Below are positions 1 to 8,483 of a DNA stretch of 64,000 nucleotides, one piece after another (the first letter of the stretch is position 1; the number at the start of each line of letters is the position of its first letter). The notes beneath the pieces were generated by a model. That model searched no databases. It saw nothing but the letters and a program-made list of their open reading frames with translations, and was not told where the DNA came from. Source of the stretch: Enterocloster lavalensis (GTDB lineage Bacteria; Bacillota; Clostridia; Lachnospirales; Lachnospiraceae); the NCBI RefSeq assembly GCF_902364025.1, contig NZ_CABJCG010000008.1, forward strand, positions 186,001-250,000, read 5' to 3'. The position numbers and the translations under genes are program-made.

Positions 1-24
1 TTTGTGTTCGGCCCTCGTCAGAAG

Positions 25-81
25 GCAGCGGATGAACCGCTGCGCTCTGGCGGGGGCTGAACCGCGGGATGCGATTCAGCC
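25..81. other. Two hairpins downstream of the tasA-like gene
   Basis: Two perfect 7-bp stems lie after the stop of the tasA-like gene: 25-31 with 37-43 (5-nt loop) and 55-61 with 75-81. Neither is followed by a T-run on either strand, so they may be 3'-end stabilising structures or weak terminators. Nothing else is visible in the first 96 bases. Confidence 0.4.
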
Positions 82-96
82 CATTCACCTTTACTA

Positions 97-687
97 CTAA
101 TTTGTAGTTTTAATGTACTGAGTCGCCTCTAAAGTAAGATCGATTGTTCCCGTAGCTGCTTCTATACCTGCAGCAGTATCACCATCTGTCTCTTGCCATA
201 CCCAATACAGTTTTTTTTGCACTTCTGTTCCGACATTTTCCTGCAAAACGTCTCCACTAGCAATGGTTATTTTGCCCTCTGCTGGCTCAAGCTTTTGACC
301 AGATGCATTATCTAAATGAAACTCAACTGGAATAGTGCCTAACCCTGAAACATCCGCTGTAATCGTATAAGAATATCCAACTTCTGATCCCGTCCCATCA
401 ATGGAAAGATCAATTGTTCCAAAAGATCCTGGTGCAATTTTTCCAGTTGCCGCTCCTATATTAGCAGCATTATCATCCTTTAATGCAAACGTTTTGGTCT
501 CCGCCTTATCATCCTCGATGTTTGTTCCATCCTTTGCAAATGCAATAGCCCATTTGGCCGCTGTTGCAGTGCCCGCTGCAGTTACTTTACTGGTATACTT
601 TGCAAACGTCCCTCCCACCAAACTACTGGTAACCAATGTCAACACAACTGCTGCTGCTCCAATTTTCCCAAAAATACTTTTCTTCAT
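97..687 (-). CDS. TasA/CalY-like secreted protein with SipW-type signal peptide
   Basis: A 196-residue exported protein. Residues 1-30 form a signal peptide: a KK n-region, a hydrophobic core, then a GGTFAKYTS stretch typical of precursors cut by the SipW peptidase. The rest is Thr/Ala/Gly/Asp rich and beta-prone, has no membrane anchor, and ends in an ATQYIKTTN tail, as in TasA/camelysin-type fibre or matrix proteins. The gene lies 84 nt downstream of sipW on the same strand, behind the same c-di-GMP riboswitch, so both are probably co-transcribed. The likely role is a cell-surface or matrix fibre subunit. TasA family members vary widely, so the exact function is inferred from the signal peptide and the partner gene. 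The start follows an AGAGGAAAA ribosome binding site. Confidence 0.72.
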   Translation of the reverse strand: MKKSIFGKIGAAAVVLTLVTSSLVGGTFAKYTSKVTAAGTATAAKWAIAFAKDGTNIEDDKAETKTFALKDDNAANIGAATGKIAPGSFGTIDLSIDGTGSEVGYSYTITADVSGLGTIPVEFHLDNASGQKLEPAEGKITIASGDVLQENVGTEVQKKLYWVWQETDGDTAAGIEAATGTIDLTLEATQYIKTTN

Positions 688-771
688 GTCTTTTCCTCTT
701 TCCTTTTATTTATTTTTATTATTTTATAAAATTACTACCTACCATCATTCAGGCTCCGCGCGTCCCCGCCG

Positions 772-1374
772 TCACCCTTTCTCCGCTCTCAGCCGTTCCA
801 ATTCCATCTCCAGCTCTTTCGTCCTGGACACTTCCTTCCGGCTTTCAAGCTGTCTGCGGATCACATCCCACAGCACAAACAGCACCAGCGGGCACACCAC
901 AAACAGAATCATTCCCGTGGTCGTCTGCATGAACATCGCCAGATTCCCGGCTCCGGCGACTCTTCTCTGGTAAATGCCTTCCACGTCCGCCGGCTTCACC
1001 AGACTCTGGTCCGCGGCGTTGTTGGCGTCGCCCTGGGTGACATACCGCGTCTCGCCGTTCTCCGACTTCACCTCCACGATCCTATGGGTCACCACTGCGC
1101 TTCCGCTCTTGTAAGCGATCACGTCGCCCACCTTCAGGCTGTCAGGATCGGTCTCCTTGACAAATACCATGTCGCCGGTCATGATACTAGGCTCCATGGA
1201 ACCGGACAGCACGATAAACGGCTTATACCCCAGGAAATCAGGCACCTTGTCGGGACTGGTATAAGACTTCACGATCAGCGTCACGTTGATCAGCAGCAGC
1301 GGAACAAACACTACGCAGAGCGCGATTCCCACAGCTCCCACGATCTTTTGCAGCAAACCGTTTTTTTCCTTCAT
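772..1374 (-). CDS. sipW: Signal peptidase I, SipW (ER) type
   Basis: A 200-residue membrane serine peptidase that removes signal peptides from a small set of clients, here most likely the TasA-like protein just downstream. There is an N-terminal membrane segment (about 10-35), then the SGSMEP box with the nucleophile at Ser59. The second catalytic position is His97 in VVTHRIV rather than the lysine of ordinary bacterial SPase I; this marks the SipW/ER subclass. A second membrane segment lies near 148-168, followed by a charged helical tail. A GGAGATGAG ribosome binding site precedes the ATG. A riboswitch and terminator lie upstream, so expression should respond to cyclic di-GMP. Confidence 0.9.
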   Translation of the reverse strand: MKEKNGLLQKIVGAVGIALCVVFVPLLLINVTLIVKSYTSPDKVPDFLGYKPFIVLSGSMEPSIMTGDMVFVKETDPDSLKVGDVIAYKSGSAVVTHRIVEVKSENGETRYVTQGDANNAADQSLVKPADVEGIYQRRVAGAGNLAMFMQTTTGMILFVVCPLVLFVLWDVIRRQLESRKEVSRTKELEMELERLRAEKG

Positions 1375-1443
1375 CCCTCACTCATCTCCTTTCTTCAAAT
1401 GTTTCTCCCGACCAGCCAATCCGGAGGGGCTTTCTCAGCACAA

Positions 1444-1478
1444 AAAAGGCAATCCTGAGTCCAGTCAGGATTGCCTAA
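1444..1478 (-). terminator. Terminator of the riboswitch expression platform upstream of sipW
   Basis: A perfect 12-bp stem (1449-1460 with 1467-1478) and a 6-nt loop, followed on the minus strand by six T residues (1449-1444). It lies between the c-di-GMP aptamer and sipW, so it can act as the riboswitch decision point. Its 5' arm begins AGGCAAT, which can pair with the aptamer P1 3' strand (GTTGCC). That gives a plausible antiterminator: ligand binding would keep P1 closed, free the terminator and turn the genes off. The switching direction is an inference. Confidence 0.85.
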
Positions 1479-1554
1479 AAATCTGCATAAACACACCTTG
1501 GGTGTGCAATACGCGAACCAAATACAAACGTACCATACCCGGAACGTCCATATA

Positions 1555-1640
1555 GGGGCAACTGGCTGTCATATCATATACTATGATTTAGACCCTTTAG
1601 CTTTGCGTCGCTGACTTTCATCAGTTTTGCCAAGTATGTA
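1555..1640 (-). promoter_or_regulatory. Cyclic di-GMP-I (GEMM-I) riboswitch aptamer
   Basis: The minus strand from about 1640 to 1555 carries the hallmarks of a class I c-di-GMP aptamer. GGCAAAAC (1631-1624) opens P1. A short stem is capped by a GAAA tetraloop. The conserved GACGCAAAGC follows, then GGGTCTAA, a variable hairpin (ATCAT/ATGAT) and a closing GACAGCCAGTTGCC (to 1556). P1 is closed by GGCAA with TTGCC. A candidate -10 (TATACT, 1660-1655) lies just upstream, which puts the transcript start at the aptamer edge; no good -35 is visible. The downstream genes are sipW and the tasA-like gene. Confidence 0.9.
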
Positions 1641-1745
1641 GTTGATATGGGATCAGTATAGCGCAGCCTGCGCAACCGATGTGCAACTATTTCCGCGTAT
1701 TTTGAAAATTATTAAATTTAAAATTCTGACTCCGTATTTTTCTCC

Positions 1746-2546
1746 TCACCCCCTGCCCGTACGTCCACTTGACAACCTGGCGTTGGTCTCCTCGGCCCAG
1801 CTGTAGTCGAACATATACTCGTCCTCATAGTGGTATCTCCCGCTGCCGTCCGCCTTCATATATTCAAAGTAATCGCATTCCAGATCATCGCCCTTCACAT
1901 AGCAGCCGCCCCGGCGGTTGTAGAATACACCCTCGATCCCGTACTCCTCGAACACCCCATGAATCCCGATCACCGCCTTCCGGTACAGCACCTTCACCCG
2001 GCTGTCGTAATCCTTGTCTGGCCACAGCTTGTCCACAGCTTCCTCCATGGTCACCTCGCCTCCCATGCGGTCCACGCAGAGGGCCAGCAGCTCTTTGCTC
2101 TTGGCATTGGAAAATTTCACCAATTTTTCATCGATAAACACGTCGAACCGGCCGAAGGTTCTGATAAATACCCGCTTGGCCTGCCCCTTTGCCAGCAGCC
2201 TGGCGCGGTTTAACGCGTCCATGATGTCCTCCCGGCTGTAGGGCTTGAACACATAGTAGTCCGATTTCATTTTCAGGGCGTCCAGCACGTAATCGCTGTA
2301 GCCGCTGACAAAAATAATGATCATATCCCGCTTGATTTCCCGCAGTCTCCTGGCCAGCTCGATGCCGTTCATCTGGGGCATTTCGATGTCCAGCAGCGCG
2401 AAATCCACCGTGTTGTTCCTGGCGTACTCCAGCGCCTCCAGGGGATTGGTAAACCTCCCCACCAGTTCTATTTCCCTGACCTGCGCGCACTCGATCTCAA
2501 ACTGGCGCATGGACAGCTCTTCATCATCCACAACAATCGTCCGCAT
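1746..2546 (-). CDS. Response regulator: receiver plus SARP-type winged helix
   Basis: A 266-residue cytoplasmic regulator. The N-terminal receiver (about 1-118) has the acidic pair Asp7/Asp8, phospho-acceptor Asp53 in LLDIEMP, a conserved Ser81 and Lys101 in YVFKPYS. The C-terminal part (about 122-235) resembles the winged helix seen in SARP-type regulators (COG3947), not LytTR, although its partner kinase is LytS-like. I chose the ATG at 2546 because it follows a GGGGAGG site and opens directly with the receiver MRTIVVDDEE; the longer upstream reading is inside the kinase gene. It lies 31 nt after the kinase stop, so the two form an operon. Target genes are unknown; it could control the adjacent sipW/tasA unit. 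Confidence 0.85.
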   Translation of the reverse strand: MRTIVVDDEELSMRQFEIECAQVREIELVGRFTNPLEALEYARNNTVDFALLDIEMPQMNGIELARRLREIKRDMIIIFVSGYSDYVLDALKMKSDYYVFKPYSREDIMDALNRARLLAKGQAKRVFIRTFGRFDVFIDEKLVKFSNAKSKELLALCVDRMGGEVTMEEAVDKLWPDKDYDSRVKVLYRKAVIGIHGVFEEYGIEGVFYNRRGGCYVKGDDLECDYFEYMKADGSGRYHYEDEYMFDYSWAEETNARLSSGRTGRG

Positions 2547-2577
2547 GTTCCGTCCTCCCCTCTGTTTCAAATTTCGA

Positions 2578-4371
2578 TTATCCCTGTTTGGGAATCCGCA
2601 CAATGGCCCGGGTTCCTTTACCCGGTATGCTGTTGATCTCCAGGCACGCGCCCGCGATCTCCTGCAGGCGCAGCCGGATATTTTCAAGACCCGCCGAGGT
2701 TTTGGGCACACCGGCGGCGGGATCAAAACCGGCGCCGTCGTCCAGCACCTCCACCATGTAGCTGTGCTCGTCCTCAAGGGTGCTGACCTTCACCGTGCCA
2801 TCGCCATTTTTCCCGCGGATGCCGTGTTTGATGGCGTTCTCCACCAAGGGCTGCACGGTCAGGGGCGGGACCTCGAAGCCGTCCGGGCCAATCTCATACA
2901 CCAGGGCCAGCTTGTCCCCGAAGCGCACCTTTTCGATATTACAGTAATTGCGGATATGCTCCAATTCCTGGGCAAACGGGATCATACCGCCCTGGCCGAT
3001 GGAATCGATGTTGGCCCTGAGATATTTGGAGAAATCGTAGACCAGATTGTAGGCCCGGTCCGGGTCCAGCTTGATCAGCGTCCGGATGGAGCTGAGCGTA
3101 TTGTAAATAAAATGGGGCTGGATCTGGCTGATCATCAGCCTGAGCCTGGAGTCCTGCAGTTCCCGCCCGATCCGCGCAGTCTCCTCCCGCTTATGCCGGG
3201 TGTCCATGAGCAGCGCGGCAAACAGGCAGGCGATGTAGCCGAACAGCCCGCTGCGCAGATAATTTCCGTTCCGCATATAATCCATTTGATAGTACAGAAC
3301 GATCTCCGCTCCCAGACTCACAGCCATCAGCGCCATCCCGGCGCATTCCAGCTTGAAATACGCGTCCAGGGGCCTTTCCCTGCGGAAGCGCTTTACGATG
3401 ATCAACAGCAGCGCCAGAAACATAACTGCGTAACAGGTGTGGGTAACCCAGGCCGTTTCCATGAAATCCGCTACATTTGTCAGGTGCAGGATGTTCAGGA
3501 TAAAAAAGTTGGCGGAGAACATATAGCTGAGCCGCCGCAGCGCCGGCTGGTACTCCCGGGGGAACCGATGCATAAGGTAAAACAGGTAGGGCAGCGGGCA
3601 GATCATGGACAGAATATACCGGGCCATGGTCATGGTATAGCCGAAATCCCATATGAATCCGGGAAATTCCACCTCATTTACCATCCAGAGGGAGGCCAGC
3701 ACCACGAATATTCCCAGGCAGCGGACCGTACAGACGTCCTCCAGCAAGCTGCGCAGGTAAAATGAACTGACAAAGATGGCCAGTCCCAGGATCATGAATA
3801 CCCCGCAAACCATCATCTGCGGAATATACTGCCGCAGCAGGTAGGAAGTCAGCTTCAGCGGTGCCCCCAGCCAGACCGGTGACAGCACGCCTGAGGATAC
3901 GCGGTACGGGGAGCGCAAGGTCACGGCGATGGTCTGTCCAGCGCAGTCCGGCGGAATCTGCACCATATTCCAGTGGTTGGGCGTCGCCTTGCCGGAAGGG
4001 CGCATACCGTCGGAATTGTAACGGTACAGCAGGCGGTCTCCCACTCTCACCTCCACGCTGGAAAAGGCTGTATGGAAACAGATCGCATAATCGTCAAACC
4101 CGGTATCCGGCAGTTTTTTGCTCATGGTGACCGGCACGTTCGGAGCTGCGCCGGACTTGTGTGGCATAGAAATGATTCCGGTCTCCACTCCCTCCTGCGT
4201 CAGCGTCCATCCATCCGAAAAATTTACCGGCGACGGTCCGTCCACCAGACTTTCAGTCCGGGCCTCAAACCGGAGATTCCCGGACCACAATAAGATGGCA
4301 AACGCCAACATGGCCGCTGTCAGAAACAGTATGTATGCCGTCCGGTTCTCCCGGTTTTCCTCATTGAACAT
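2578..4371 (-). CDS. LytS-like sensor histidine kinase with 7TMR-DISM type sensor
   Basis: A membrane kinase of about 597 residues. After one N-terminal membrane helix there is an extracytoplasmic region of about 150 residues (beta-rich, similar in layout to 7TMR-DISM extracellular domains). Several membrane helices follow (about 180-395), then a cytoplasmic His_kinase domain with ISQIQPHFIYNTLSSI, where the His is the phosphorylation site. The HATPase_c domain has LVENAIKHGIRG (N box), DDGAGFDP (G1) and GLENIRLRL. I prefer the ATG at 4371, which has a GGGCGGGGGG site; the ATG nine codons upstream has none. It pairs with the response regulator immediately downstream. The ligand cannot be told from sequence; DISM sensors often bind carbohydrates. 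Confidence 0.85.
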   Translation of the reverse strand: MFNEENRENRTAYILFLTAAMLAFAILLWSGNLRFEARTESLVDGPSPVNFSDGWTLTQEGVETGIISMPHKSGAAPNVPVTMSKKLPDTGFDDYAICFHTAFSSVEVRVGDRLLYRYNSDGMRPSGKATPNHWNMVQIPPDCAGQTIAVTLRSPYRVSSGVLSPVWLGAPLKLTSYLLRQYIPQMMVCGVFMILGLAIFVSSFYLRSLLEDVCTVRCLGIFVVLASLWMVNEVEFPGFIWDFGYTMTMARYILSMICPLPYLFYLMHRFPREYQPALRRLSYMFSANFFILNILHLTNVADFMETAWVTHTCYAVMFLALLLIIVKRFRRERPLDAYFKLECAGMALMAVSLGAEIVLYYQMDYMRNGNYLRSGLFGYIACLFAALLMDTRHKREETARIGRELQDSRLRLMISQIQPHFIYNTLSSIRTLIKLDPDRAYNLVYDFSKYLRANIDSIGQGGMIPFAQELEHIRNYCNIEKVRFGDKLALVYEIGPDGFEVPPLTVQPLVENAIKHGIRGKNGDGTVKVSTLEDEHSYMVEVLDDGAGFDPAAGVPKTSAGLENIRLRLQEIAGACLEINSIPGKGTRAIVRIPKQG

Positions 4372-4531
4372 GATTTCCCCCCGCCCTTTATTTTCCATTT
4401 TCTGTTTTTATTATAATCAATAACGTAGGGATTCACAATCAAAATATGGAAGTTACGGCTTGTAAATTTTTTACAAATTCCAGCTGCACAATGTCCGCCA
4501 TGGAGATATGAAACCAAACGCCCGGCTCATC

Positions 4532-4581
4532 AAAAAACCAGGCCCCGGCCCGCCGCTACCCAAGCGGCAAAACCGGAGCCT
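4532..4581 (-). terminator. Rho-independent terminator of the dpaL operon
   Basis: On the minus strand AGGCTCCGG (4581-4573) pairs with CCGGGGCCT (4548-4540) around an inner GCCGCT/AGCGGC stem, followed by TTTTTT (4537-4532). It lies 33 nt after the stop of the M20 amidohydrolase, the last gene of the operon. Confidence 0.85.
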
Positions 4582-4613
4582 AATCAGCTCATTTACATAT
4601 AATTATCGATCAT

Positions 4614-5768
4614 TTATCCCGCCAGCCGTTCCCTGACAAGCTGCGCAAATACCTGCGCCCCGGCCTCCAGGGTATCGTCGTTGTAGTCAAAACAGGAATT
4701 GTGCAGCGGCATATCCCGGCTCTCATCCCCCACGGCGCCACCCATAAAGAAGAACGCGCCCGGCACCTTTTCCAGGAACGCGCCGAAATCTTCCGACGCC
4801 ATGAACGGCGAGCAGTTTCCGTTGACCTTTTCCTCTCCCAACACGTGGCTGGCTGCCTGGATGACCGCATCCACCTGCTCGTCCCAGTTTACAGTGGGCG
4901 CAAACTCGTGGGTGTACAGGAAATCCCAGGTGGCCCCATAAGCCTGGCAGATGTGTTCCACAATATCCCTCATTCTCGTCTCGATCAGCGACTGCATCTC
5001 CTTGGAGTAGCTGCGGCAGTCGCCCAGAATCGTAACGTTGCTGGGAATCGCATTGTGGGCTCCGTCCGTAAACAGCTCCGTGCAGGAGACGACCACCGGC
5101 TGAAAGGCCCCGGCGTTGCGGGAGGGAATCGTCTGCAGCGCCAGAATGATCTGCGCGGCGATCACCATCGGATCGACGGTTTTCTCCGGCGCGGAGGCAT
5201 GGCCGCCGCGGCCGTGAATCTCAATCTTGAAATTGTCCTCGCAGGAGGCGAAGCCGCCCTTGCAGATATTGACCGTACCCGCCGGGTAGGCCGGATTGTT
5301 GTGCTGGCCGTAAATTTCATCCATGGGGAACCGCTCGAAAAGGCCATCGTCGATCATGGCATGGGCGCCCTTTCCCGGCTCCTCCGCGGGCTGAAACAGG
5401 AACTGCACCGTACCGTTAAAGTCCCGGCTCTCGGACAGCAGCTTCGCAGCCCCCAGAACCGTCGTCACATGGCCGTCATGGCCGCAGCCGTGCATTTTCC
5501 CCTCATGTTCGGATTTGTAGGAAACGGTTCCCGTCTCCGTGAGCGCAATCGCATCCATATCCGCCCGCAGGGCCACGACCTTAGGGCCGTCCCCGACCTT
5601 CAGGCGTCCGATCACGCCCGTGCCGCCGATGCCGGTGTGCACCTCAATTCCCATCTCCCGCAGCCGCTCCGCCACAAAGGCGGCGGTGCGGGTCTCCTCA
5701 AACGCCGTCTCCGGATGGCGGTGGAGTTCGTGACGCCATGCTTTTAAGATTTCATTTAATTCTGACAT
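4614..5768 (-). CDS. M20D family amidohydrolase/peptidase
   Basis: A 384-residue metal-dependent amidohydrolase of the IAA-amino-acid/hippurate hydrolase group (M20D), which cleaves N-acyl amino acids or small amides in the cytoplasm. Visible motifs: HRHPETAFEE near the N-terminus, the ALRADMDAI metal-bridging Asp segment, GCGHDGH (residues 94-100, metal ligands), QPAEEPGKGA with the catalytic Glu, and a C-terminal MASEDFGAF. It is the last gene of an operon with an AGCS amino-acid symporter and diaminopropionate ammonia-lyase, so its substrate may be an N-acylated diamino acid or dipeptide that feeds the lyase. That link is inferred from context; the family is too broad to fix the substrate. 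Confidence 0.85.
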   Translation of the reverse strand: MSELNEILKAWRHELHRHPETAFEETRTAAFVAERLREMGIEVHTGIGGTGVIGRLKVGDGPKVVALRADMDAIALTETGTVSYKSEHEGKMHGCGHDGHVTTVLGAAKLLSESRDFNGTVQFLFQPAEEPGKGAHAMIDDGLFERFPMDEIYGQHNNPAYPAGTVNICKGGFASCEDNFKIEIHGRGGHASAPEKTVDPMVIAAQIILALQTIPSRNAGAFQPVVVSCTELFTDGAHNAIPSNVTILGDCRSYSKEMQSLIETRMRDIVEHICQAYGATWDFLYTHEFAPTVNWDEQVDAVIQAASHVLGEEKVNGNCSPFMASEDFGAFLEKVPGAFFFMGGAVGDESRDMPLHNSCFDYNDDTLEAGAQVFAQLVRERLAG

Positions 5769-5794
5769 ATCTGTTCACCTCGTTCTATTGGATC

Positions 5795-7192
5795 TTATTT
5801 CTCTTTCGCCGCTCGCTGCGCCTCGATCGCCTTTAAATCGCCGTTATTGCCAAACCACTCTCTGGTCAGCCTGCGCAGTTCTCCGCTGAGCAGAATCAAA
5901 CTGGGCACGTTCAGGAAAATGACGATGCCGTTTCCAAAGTCCGTAAGGACAAATACGCTCGCCATGTCGGTCAGACAGCCGCCGATAATCATGATTACAA
6001 AGATCACCAGCAGAACATTGACCGCCAGACGGCTGTTGGTCGCCGCGGTTGCCTGGATACGCAGCCCCTGGGAATTGGAAATGATGGAGCTGATTGCAAA
6101 CAGGGTCAGACAGAACAGGCACAGATAGCGCCCGGCGCTGCCCAGTACCGATTCAAATGCCAGGGAGCTCAGCGTGGAGCCCGCCTCTCCGGTCTGCCAC
6201 ACGCCGGAAAAAATGATCATGAATCCGGTCAGGGAGCAGATGACAATCGTATCAAAAAACGTCTCAAACACCGCCCACATTCCCTGCTGGGCCGGATGGT
6301 CAATGCCTGCCGCCTGAGCGTGGATGGTGGCCTGCAGGCCCAGACCTGCGTCGTTGGAAAATACGCCGCGCGCCAGTCCGAAACGGATGGTGGAGGCCAC
6401 GGCTACGCCGGTAAAGCCGCCGATGGCCGCCTGTCCGGTAAACGCTCCGATGAAGATTTCCCGGAGTGCCTCACCCACACGGCCGATGTTGGCTCCCACG
6501 ATAATCACCGCGCAGACCACATAGAGGGCGCTCATGGCCGGAACCATTTTATCCGTGATGTTCACCAGGCGTTTCATACCGCCCAGCATGACCGCCACCA
6601 CAATGGCGACTACCACCACACAGGTGATGATTCGGGAAACGCCGACCGGCGCAAGGTTATCCGCGATGGCTCCGCTGTGTACGCCGCCGATGGTGCACAG
6701 GGTCAGCAGAGACATGAACGTAAAGCAGTAGGCCAGAGGCTTGCAGTGCAGGCCGTCGCGCATATACATGAAGGGACCTGCCAGATATCCCTCACCCTTG
6801 GGATTCTTCTGGCGGTAACGGACCGACATGGTGACCTCGGAAAATTTAATGGCCATGGCCACCAGGCCGCAGATCCACATCCACAAAAGCGCTCCCGGGC
6901 CTCCTGTGGCAATCGCCGCGCCGACTCCGGCGATATTTCCCGTTCCGATGGTGGACCCCAGGGCCGCGGTAACCGCCTGGAACGGAGAGACGCCCAGGGC
7001 CTTTTTCCGGGCCTGCTCCTCCTTGTCGAACATGGTTCCCGCCGTATTTTTCATGATAAAGCCAAACCGGGAGAATTGAATCCCTCCGATCACAACCGTC
7101 AAAATCAGTCCGCCTCCAACCAGCAGCACCAAAATCGGAATTCCCCAAATCCAACCTGTAACTGCATTGATAAAGCCAAAAATCGCTTCCAT
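5795..7192 (-). CDS. AGCS family sodium:alanine/amino-acid symporter
   Basis: A 465-residue integral membrane protein that imports small neutral amino acids with Na+ or H+. The AGCS signature is visible as AALGSTIGTGNIAGVGAA around residues 75-92, with GGPGALLWMW after it and the conserved FSNDAGLG later. The remaining sequence is about ten hydrophobic helices and a basic tail; the length is normal for the family. It is translated from an ATG after GAGGAGGT and sits between the diaminopropionate lyase and the M20 amidohydrolase. The cargo may therefore be 2,3-diaminopropionate, a conjugate of it, or an ordinary amino acid; the sequence cannot decide this. Confidence 0.9.
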   Translation of the reverse strand: MEAIFGFINAVTGWIWGIPILVLLVGGGLILTVVIGGIQFSRFGFIMKNTAGTMFDKEEQARKKALGVSPFQAVTAALGSTIGTGNIAGVGAAIATGGPGALLWMWICGLVAMAIKFSEVTMSVRYRQKNPKGEGYLAGPFMYMRDGLHCKPLAYCFTFMSLLTLCTIGGVHSGAIADNLAPVGVSRIITCVVVVAIVVAVMLGGMKRLVNITDKMVPAMSALYVVCAVIIVGANIGRVGEALREIFIGAFTGQAAIGGFTGVAVASTIRFGLARGVFSNDAGLGLQATIHAQAAGIDHPAQQGMWAVFETFFDTIVICSLTGFMIIFSGVWQTGEAGSTLSSLAFESVLGSAGRYLCLFCLTLFAISSIISNSQGLRIQATAATNSRLAVNVLLVIFVIMIIGGCLTDMASVFVLTDFGNGIVIFLNVPSLILLSGELRRLTREWFGNNGDLKAIEAQRAAKEK

Positions 7193-7229
7193 TTCTCCTA
7201 CCTCCTCTTAGTTTTCTCCTTTTTGTGGA

Positions 7230-8468
7230 TTAATGCAGCGCATACTTCCCCGCGTAAACAATACTCCTGTACTGCTCCGGGTCCGTATCCCCCTCCGTGC
7301 TGAACAAAAGTACCACGGAGCCGCCGTCCAGCCCCATTTCCCGGCGCAGTCCGGCAAACTCCGGGCTGGCCGCCAGTACCGCCAGCAGACCGGTAGTCGC
7401 CGCCCCGGACTCGCCGGAGACGATGGGCTCATCCCCCTTGCGGGGAGCCGCTAGAAGCCGCATGCCCAGCGCGGCCACCGGGTCCGCGCAGCTGAAGGCA
7501 AAACTGGTAAAGGTCCTCAGCACCGGCCAGGTGACGGTGCAGGGCTCCCCGCAGTTCAGCCCGGCCATGATCGTAGCACAGTCCCCATCCACCGCGTGGG
7601 GCTCCCCGTCCGCCGCCAGAATGGATTTGTAAATACACGCCATGTCCTCAGGCTCCACCGTGCTGAATACCGGGCGGTTCCCTGCGTAGCGGTCCGCCAG
7701 GTATCCGGTCACGCCGCCCGCCATGGCTCCCACGCCCGCCTGCAAAAACACGTGGCTTGGCCTGGAAAATCCCTCCGCCTCCAGCTGTTCTGCGGCTTCC
7801 GCCGCCATGGTGGTGTAACCCTGGACAATCCAGGTGGGAATCTGCTGGTAACCCTCCCAGCTGGTGTCCTGCACCAGGTGCCAGCCGTTCTCCTCCGCCA
7901 TGCGGGCCGCGTGGCGCACAGCGTCGTCGTAGCCCACGTCCATGATACGGACCTCCGCCCTGCCCACGTCCCGGATCGCCTGGGCGCGCAGCTCGGAGGA
8001 CCCCTTGGGCATATACACATACGCCCTGCAGCCCAGCTGGCCCGCAGCCCAGGCCACCCCTTTGCCGTGGTTTCCATCGGTGGCGGTCACAAACACCATC
8101 CCGGAGAGCCGCCCGCGCACTGGCTCGGACTGAAGGTCCGCAAATGTGGTGGTCTCGGGGTCCAGTCCCAGCTCGCCGCACACCACCCGGGTGAACGCGT
8201 AAATCGCGCCCAGCCCCTTGAAGGCGTTGAGGCCGAACCGTTTGGACTCGTCCTTCACAAATACCGCCTTCACACCCAGGGCCTCCGCCAGCCCGTCCAG
8301 GCGCACCAATGGCGTGGGCCGGTAGCCCTCCATGGCCCGGTGGATCCGATGGGCCGGCTCAACCGCCTTCCGGGTCAGAAAATCCGCGGCGCGTTCCACT
8401 GCGCTGAGGCCCACTGCCGGACCTTCATTGCGAACCGCCCGGACCCAGCGGTTTGAAATCTCTTCCAT
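7230..8468 (-). CDS. dpaL: Diaminopropionate ammonia-lyase
   Basis: A 412-residue fold-type II PLP enzyme that converts 2,3-diaminopropionate to pyruvate and ammonia (E. coli YgeX family). The PLP lysine is Lys84 in LNAFKGLGAIYAF. The phosphate-binding and substrate loop GNHGKGVAWAAG and the DTSWEGYQQIPTWI segment, both typical of this subfamily, are present. The ATG at 8468 follows an AAGGAGGAG site; an upstream in-frame extension runs through the promoter and is unlikely. It is the first gene of an operon with an AGCS transporter and an M20 amidohydrolase. Its promoter (8512-8540) is flanked by repeats that probably bind the divergent GntR regulator. Confidence 0.92.
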   Translation of the reverse strand: MEEISNRWVRAVRNEGPAVGLSAVERAADFLTRKAVEPAHRIHRAMEGYRPTPLVRLDGLAEALGVKAVFVKDESKRFGLNAFKGLGAIYAFTRVVCGELGLDPETTTFADLQSEPVRGRLSGMVFVTATDGNHGKGVAWAAGQLGCRAYVYMPKGSSELRAQAIRDVGRAEVRIMDVGYDDAVRHAARMAEENGWHLVQDTSWEGYQQIPTWIVQGYTTMAAEAAEQLEAEGFSRPSHVFLQAGVGAMAGGVTGYLADRYAGNRPVFSTVEPEDMACIYKSILAADGEPHAVDGDCATIMAGLNCGEPCTVTWPVLRTFTSFAFSCADPVAALGMRLLAAPRKGDEPIVSGESGAATTGLLAVLAASPEFAGLRREMGLDGGSVVLLFSTEGDTDPEQYRSIVYAGKYALH

Positions 8469-8483
8469 ATCGCTCCTCCTTCT

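Noticed and set aside
2317..3765. Long plus-strand open frame (482 aa) opposite the histidine kinase
   Set aside because: It is antisense to a gene with clear kinase motifs, has no ribosome site, and is caused by GC-rich codon bias.
1746..4371. Control of sipW/tasA by the adjacent two-component system
   Set aside because: Neighbouring only; the riboswitch is the only regulatory element visible upstream of sipW, and no receiver binding site can be recognised.
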